Assembly (NCBI GenBank): GCA_937951215.1
Contig: CALFCE010000178.1
Location: 1 to 33,767 of the forward strand
Source: an uncultured Granulosicoccaceae bacterium
GTDB lineage: Bacteria > Pseudomonadota > Gammaproteobacteria > Granulosicoccales > Granulosicoccaceae
Reading direction: 5' to 3'
DNA: 33,767 nucleotides
Part shown: one piece after another, positions 29,084 through 33,767 of the stretch
How positions within the stretch are numbered: the stretch's first letter is position 1
Layout of the letters: every line of letters begins with the position of its first letter
Notes under the pieces: generated by a model
Databases searched by the model: none
Told to the model about the DNA's origin: nothing
Seen by the model: only the letters and a program-made list of their open reading frames with translations
Translations under genes and position numbers: made by a program

Positions 29084-32000
29084 CTACTTGATATCTATCA
29101 TTTCTACGCGCCGGTTGCGTGCACGTCCTTCTTCCGTATCGTTGCTCGCGATGGGTTTCGATTCGCCAAAGGCTCTGCCAGCCAGGCGAGAACTCGAAAT
29201 GCCCTTGCTGCCCAGATAGCGGGCAACCGATACAATTCGTTTACGTGACAGATCAAGATTAAAGGCCTTGCCTCCCAGGTTGTCTGTGTGAGCATTTATC
29301 TGAATACGAACCGCAGGGAACTTCAGAAGTTGTGAAGCAACATTGTCCAGCACCGAGCGCGCACCCACGGTTAATTGTGCTGAACCGGTTTCAAAGTTCA
29401 CACCATTCAACACCCCTCTGAACAGTTCACAACCATCAACACCGACTGGCAGGCCACGCAGCGTATTCGGGCAACGATCAAGCTGATTGTTAACGCCATC
29501 AGCGTCGTCGTCACCGATTACCTGTGGAGCGGGAGCTGGTTTGATCACGGGTTTCGGTGGTTCGGGTTTGGGCGGAGCTGGCGTCGGCCTGATCACGGTG
29601 ACAGGTTCAGCCGGTTCCTCTTCTTCACGCTCACCAATTCGATAGACAAGAGCGAGCTGCGCATACTGAACATCTCCATCGAAGGATATATACTCACCCC
29701 GCACTGCCAATCCATTTTCAAGGGCATACTCTGCACCTATACCCAACAGAAGATGAGCACTATTGACAAGTTCAATTTCAACGTCGTCGGCTGAATTACT
29801 TAAAAAGCCGGCACCGATACGCGCGTATCCTGCCAGCCCTTGTCGACGCAGAATTTGCTCGTCTTCATTCTTCGACGATAGATAGGCAAGCGCACTGAGG
29901 CCGGCAATTTGATAAGAGACGGTTTCATCGTCAGCAGCATTATTGATCTCTGACAACCCCGCTTCACCCAGTGACGCATAGTGCAACTCAGCCGTCAGCC
30001 AGCGCGAGAAATCCATCCCGAGTGTTACCTGAAAACCCGTGCTGTTACTTTCGGAAACCTCCCAACGACTACCTTCTGTGTCAGGATTGAGCATACTGAT
30101 ACCGGCCCCGATCCCGATATAGGGTGTTTTCATAAACTTATCGGAATCTTCCTCGGCAAAATTTTCTTCGGCAGCTTGTGCATTTGCGCGGCTGAAAACC
30201 AGACAGGCAAGTACCATCAAAACCACACCCAGTGAATACTTCGAGGATATCGCGCACCTGATAGTGGCACCACCATCAGACGGATGCATCATGCCGTATC
30301 GCGCTCTGTTAAATCGTCGACGCGGCCTCGCAATAGCGAACGAAGATATCAACAAGATCAGCAACAGCAGCGGATCAAAAGACCGTTCGACGCCACTGGC
30401 TACACTACAGCCAGCTCCGGTACCGTTGATACCGGTTTTAATCGGTGCATCGGTTTCCGCTTCCTGGAAATTCGGAATATCGTCACCGTCGGTATCAGGC
30501 AATGCTGCACCCAATGGCAATATGGTATCCGGATCATCGGCAAAACCGTTTCCATCAGCATCAGGATCACTGGAATCAACAATGCCATCCCGGTCCTGAT
30601 CTGGTTCATCGCTGAAGTCAGCATCAGCACTATCGTCGATACCATCCTGATCTGCATCAGGCCCTCCAGTAATGTCAACATCCACAGCATCCGGGATGCC
30701 ATCATTGTCACGATCTCCAACCGTGTCTACGATACCGTCATTGTCAATATCAACACCGCCGGTCTCCAGCAGATCGGAAACCCCGTCATTATCGCTGTCC
30801 AGCTCGAGGTGATCGTAGATTCCATCATTGTCACTATCGCTGACATCAAAAGCACCCAACAACAGTGAATCATCCATTCCATCACCGTTCAGGTCACGGA
30901 AGGAATCGACATAACCATCTGAATTCTGGTCTTCGCCGCGCGACTCCAGTAAATCAGTCAGGCCATCCTGATCAGAGTCTGTGTCCCGATAATTCGGAAC
31001 CAGGTCATTATCCAGATCTGCAATAGGTTGCGGATTGGCTTCAACAGCATCACTGAGACCGTTGTTATTGTTGTCGACAAACGCATCGATCCGGCCGTCA
31101 TTGTCAGCGTCGTTACCCTCAGCTTCGACAACATCCGGCAAGCCATCATTATCGCTATCGATATCCAGATAATCAGCAATCCCGTCGCCATCGCTATCCA
31201 GGGCCATAGGCTGTGCCGACGCAAACTCATCATGTATACCGTCACCATTCAGATCCTGAAAGCCATCCACGATGCCATCAGATCCAGCATCCTTTCCGAA
31301 GAATTCCTGTGCATCTGTAATTCCATCGTTATCACTATCGAGATCACGGGAATTATCGATACCGTCACCATCTGTGTCCTGACCCTGCTCAACCACATCA
31401 GGAATGCCATCGTTGTCTGAGTCGGCATCCAGCGCATCGATAACACCATCACCATCAGTGTCACCCTGACCTTCGAGTTGATCATCAACACCGTCACCAT
31501 CAGCATCGGTATCCACGTAATCAGGCACCCCATCACCATCGGTATCCTGTTGCCCCTCCAGACTGTCGTCAATACCATCGCCATCTGAATCAGAATCGAT
31601 GTAGTCCGCAACGCCATCACCATCAGTATCTACTGTTGATTCTTGTTGATCAGGAATTCCATCACCATCTGAATCAGGATCCAGAAAGTCCGGTGTGCCG
31701 TCATTGTCAGTATCGACGGTCCCTTCTACCGAATCCGGGATTCCGTCGCTATCGCTATCAAGATCAGCATTGGAATCAATATAGTCGGGAGTACCGTCAC
31801 CATCCGAGTCCGTATCACCCTCTTGTGCATCAGGTATATTGTCGTTATCCGAATCGATATCCAGATAATCAGGGATGGAGTCACCATCAGAGTCGCCGGT
31901 ATTCTCGACAATGTCACCGATTCCATCAGAATCTGCATCGACATCGATAGCATCAGCAACGCCGTCACCGTCACTATCAACCGAGCCTTCGATCAAGTCA

Positions 32001-33767
32001 CTGATACCGTCGTTATCGGAATCCACATCCAGATAGTTCGGGGTACCATCACCATCACTATCTAGTGCGCCCTCTATGCTGTCGTCGACTCCATCGCCAT
32101 CAGCATCGGTATCAATGTAGTCAGGCAAACCATCACCATCTGAATCTACAGTCGACTCGGTAGCATCCGGTATTCCGTCGCCGTCAAGATCGGGATCGAG
32201 ATAGTTGGGTATGCCATCCATATCCGTGTCAAGGCTGCCCTCGGCACTATCGTCAATACCATCGCCGTCGGAATCTGTATCCCGATAGTCAGGAATACCA
32301 TCACCATCAGAATCACGCGTACCCTCTACGCGGTCACTGATACCATCGTTGTCTGCATCCGCATCGAGAAAATCGGAAATGCCGTCGCCATCAGAATCAA
32401 CCAGGCGTTCTGCAGAGTTGGGAATACCATCCCCATCAACATCATCATCGATACTGTCGGGAATACCATCGGCGTCAAGATCAGCAGTCGGACTCAGTAG
32501 TGCATCCGGAATACCATCGTTGTTGTTGTCGCCGTCCACGACGTCGGCAATTCCATCACCATCACTGTCGGTCACGTCAGCCGCAGTATCCGGGCTTCCA
32601 TCATTATCTGAATCCGTATCCAGATAATCGACAATGGCATCACCGTCTGTGTCAACTGGCGCCATCGGATTCGGACCACTTTCGACTAGATCCGATATTC
32701 CGTCACCGTCGGCATCAACATCAATGTAGTCTGGTGCGCCGTCACCATCAGTATCTTTGTTCTGTTCTATTTCATCGGGTATACCATCCCCATCTGCGTC
32801 TGTATCCAGATAGTCGGGTTGGCCATCAGCATCGGTGTCAAGTACACCTTCCACTGCATCGGAAATACCGTCACCATCAGAATCAGTATCGATAAAGTCG
32901 GGAATACCGTCGCCATCACTATCCATCGGATTGGTGGGATCTGCACCAAGCTCAACAGCGTCATGGATACCATCACCGTCACTCTCGGTGTCAAGGTAGT
33001 CAGCAATACCATCTCCATCAGTATCACCCGTGCCTTCAACTGCGTCACTGATACCATCGTTATCGGAATCAATATCCATAAAATCCGGCACACCATCACC
33101 ATCGGTGTCTGACGCACTTTCCTCCGTGTTCGGGATTCCGTCACCATCGATGTCACTGTCGACAATATCAGCCACGCCATCACCGTCGGTATCTCCTGGA
33201 CCTATATCCGCATCTGCAATACCATCATTGTTGTCGTCCTGATCAAGCTCATCAACAATTCCATCGCCATCAGAATCCAGCCCGGGTCCTGATCCGTCGG
33301 TAATACCATCATCATCGCTATCCGGATCAAGAAAATCAGGAGCAGAATCACCGTCGCTATCAACAGGAAATGCCGGTATGATTCCAGCTTCAACGCTGTC
33401 ATTTACACCATCTCCATCGGCATCACTGTCAATGTAGTTCGCCGCACCATCGCCATCAGCATCAGTCGCACCCTCAACAGCGTCCGGTATTCCATCACCA
33501 TCTGAATCAGTGTCTACGCTGTTACTGAGCCCATCGCCATCGCTATCAATAGCACCTTCTACCGAATCTCCAATACCATCACCATCAGCATCGGTATCCA
33601 GATAATCGGGTGTACCATCGCCATCGGTATCGGCAACGGACTCCAGCGAATCAGCCAGCTGGTCATTGTCAGAATCTGTATCCTGAAAGTCGGCGACCCC
33701 ATCACCATCAGTGTCCACACTACCTTCTACGGCATCGGATATGCCGTCATTATCAGAATCAGTATCG
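29084..33767 (-). CDS. Giant calcium-binding TSP3-repeat protein joined in frame to an OmpA-type outer-membrane protein (5' partial)
   Basis: One open frame reaches the window edge without a stop; the true start is outside, and the GTG near 33718 is an internal Val. About 1158 N-terminal codons are mostly 28-residue modules like DTDGDGVPDYVDTDADGDGV plus a short DDxxEG-type tail, i.e. thrombospondin type 3 calcium sites. They end in a Cys...FDP-hydrophobic-Arg-cluster sorting-like signal (30314-30409). Seven residues later (ATG 30292) begins what looks like a complete 402-residue protein: signal peptide with cleavage after AQA40, an eight-strand-type barrel (about 50-250), a Pro-rich linker, one TSP3 motif and a C-terminal OmpA peptidoglycan-binding domain (NLDLSRKRIVSVARYL, EEGRARNRRVEM). 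It is either a fusion, a polyprotein, or two genes with a lost stop. I see no strong ribosome site at 30292. Confidence 0.85.
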   Translation of the reverse strand, partial: DTDSDNDGISDAVEGSVDTDGDGVADFQDTDSDNDQLADSLESVADTDGDGTPDYLDTDADGDGIGDSVEGAIDSDGDGLSNSVDTDSDGDGIPDAVEGATDADGDGAANYIDSDADGDGVNDSVEAGIIPAFPVDSDGDSAPDFLDPDSDDDGITDGSGPGLDSDGDGIVDELDQDDNNDGIADADIGPGDTDGDGVADIVDSDIDGDGIPNTEESASDTDGDGVPDFMDIDSDNDGISDAVEGTGDTDGDGIADYLDTESDGDGIHDAVELGADPTNPMDSDGDGIPDFIDTDSDGDGISDAVEGVLDTDADGQPDYLDTDADGDGIPDEIEQNKDTDGDGAPDYIDVDADGDGISDLVESGPNPMAPVDTDGDAIVDYLDTDSDNDGSPDTAADVTDSDGDGIADVVDGDNNNDGIPDALLSPTADLDADGIPDSIDDDVDGDGIPNSAERLVDSDGDGISDFLDADADNDGISDRVEGTRDSDGDGIPDYRDTDSDGDGIDDSAEGSLDTDMDGIPNYLDPDLDGDGIPDATESTVDSDGDGLPDYIDTDADGDGVDDSIEGALDSDGDGTPNYLDVDSDNDGISDLIEGSVDSDGDGVADAIDVDADSDGIGDIVENTGDSDGDSIPDYLDIDSDNDNIPDAQEGDTDSDGDGTPDYIDSNADLDSDSDGIPDSVEGTVDTDNDGTPDFLDPDSDGDGIPDQQESTVDTDGDGVADYIDSDSDGDGIDDSLEGQQDTDGDGVPDYVDTDADGDGVDDQLEGQGDTDGDGVIDALDADSDNDGIPDVVEQGQDTDGDGIDNSRDLDSDNDGITDAQEFFGKDAGSDGIVDGFQDLNGDGIHDEFASAQPMALDSDGDGIADYLDIDSDNDGLPDVVEAEGNDADNDGRIDAFVDNNNNGLSDAVEANPQPIADLDNDLVPNYRDTDSDQDGLTDLLESRGEDQNSDGYVDSFRDLNGDGMDDSLLLGAFDVSDSDNDGIYDHLELDSDNDGVSDLLETGGVDIDNDGIVDTVGDRDNDGIPDAVDVDITGGPDADQDGIDDSADADFSDEPDQDRDGIVDSSDPDADGNGFADDPDTILPLGAALPDTDGDDIPNFQEAETDAPIKTGINGTGAGCSVASGVERSFDPLLLLILLISSFAIARPRRRFNRARYGMMHPSDGGATIRCAISSKYSLGVVLMVLACLVFSRANAQAAEENFAEEDSDKFMKTPYIGIGAGISMLNPDTEGSRWEVSESNSTGFQVTLGMDFSRWLTAELHYASLGEAGLSEINNAADDETVSYQIAGLSALAYLSSKNEDEQILRRQGLAGYARIGAGFLSNSADDVEIELVNSAHLLLGIGAEYALENGLAVRGEYISFDGDVQYAQLALVYRIGEREEEEPAEPVTVIRPTPAPPKPEPPKPVIKPAPAPQVIGDDDADGVNNQLDRCPNTLRGLPVGVDGCELFRGVLNGVNFETGSAQLTVGARSVLDNVASQLLKFPAVRIQINAHTDNLGGKAFNLDLSRKRIVSVARYLGSKGISSSRLAGRAFGESKPIASNDTEEGRARNRRVEMIDIK
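30314..30409 (-). other. PEP-CTERM-like C-terminal sorting signal inside the TSP3/OmpA frame
   Basis: The translated stretch runs from CSVASGVERSFDP through a hydrophobic helix (LLLLILLISSFAIA) to RPRRR. Cys, FDP, transmembrane helix and Arg cluster in this order are the parts of JDVT-CTERM-type tripartite signals, normally found at the very end of exported proteins and cut by a dedicated intramembrane protease. Here 409 further residues follow. No such protease is encoded in the window. Confidence 0.65.
30417..33767 (-). repeat. Array of about forty 84-bp TSP3 modules
   Basis: The coding DNA has an 84-bp (28-residue) period built from two Asp-rich calcium loops (DxDGDG, then DxDxDGDGI) and a short acidic spacer. 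Modules are similar but not identical. Occasional longer ones have inserts such as ADPTNPM, GPNPMAP and IIPAFPV. The downstream third of the protein-coding order (about 30500-31300) is more diverged, with loops such as DNNNNGLSD and DLNGDGMDD. The array continues past the window edge. Confidence 0.93.

Noticed and set aside
30284-33242. Several plus-strand open frames and Ile/Ser-rich minus-frame ORFs opposite the TSP3 array
   Set aside because: They are reading-frame shadows of the low-complexity Asp repeats: repetitive, without starts or recognisable domains.
30417-33767. Regular 84-bp DNA periodicity that could be mistaken for a CRISPR or satellite array
   Set aside because: The period is a multiple of three within an open frame, repeats are degenerate, and there are no unique spacers. 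It is protein repeat coding.

Overview
The window looks like chromosomal DNA of a Gram-negative proteobacterium. A marine or otherwise heterotrophic gammaproteobacterium is my best guess, not a proof. The reasons are an OmpA-family outer-membrane protein, non-mevalonate isoprenoid synthesis (IspG), a tRNA-modifying MnmC-type oxidoreductase, several secreted multidomain proteins with Sec signal peptides, and a complete B12-dependent methylmalonyl-CoA route. I see no rRNA, tRNA, CRISPR array, transposase, integrase or phage gene.

Layout. Positions 1-5180 (+) carry propionyl-CoA carboxylase beta (5' end outside the window), a class V aminotransferase, propionyl-CoA carboxylase alpha and methylmalonyl-CoA epimerase. 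Positions 5181-5563 are non-coding, with a 20-bp tandem repeat. Positions 5564-12247 (+) hold two large secreted proteins, one with a sugar-dehydrogenase-like propeller and one with a Kelch propeller, both ending in malectin-like domains. Parts of these malectin domains are almost identical at DNA level. Positions 12306-15359 (-) are a three-gene operon: an AroQ-like enzyme, a ketosteroid-dehydrogenase-like flavoprotein and a 3-dehydroshikimate dehydratase. Positions 15498-20805 (-) are hrcA-grpE-dnaK-dnaJ. Positions 21022-23599 (+) are ispG and a stand-alone MnmC2-type oxidoreductase. Positions 23802-29063 (+) are mutA-mutB-meaB. Positions 29084-33767 (-) form one open frame that runs off the window, made of about forty calcium-binding thrombospondin-type-3 modules, a C-terminal sorting-like signal, and then a complete OmpA-type protein with its own signal peptide.

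How the genes work together. Both metabolic blocks belong to one pathway: propionyl-CoA is carboxylated (PccAB), epimerised (Mce) and isomerised to succinyl-CoA (MutAB, with MeaB protecting the cobalamin enzyme). The two halves lie about 18.6 kb apart. The 12.3-15.4 kb operon looks like a quinate/shikimate-type catabolic route to protocatechuate, in which a flavoprotein may do the oxidation normally done by an NAD- or PQQ-dependent dehydrogenase.

The two observations I find most worth following are (1) the thrombospondin-repeat/OmpA frame, which reads like two exported proteins joined without a stop codon, possibly a polyprotein, and (2) the flavoprotein/AroQ-like/dehydroshikimate-dehydratase operon, whose AroQ lacks two normal substrate-binding residues.
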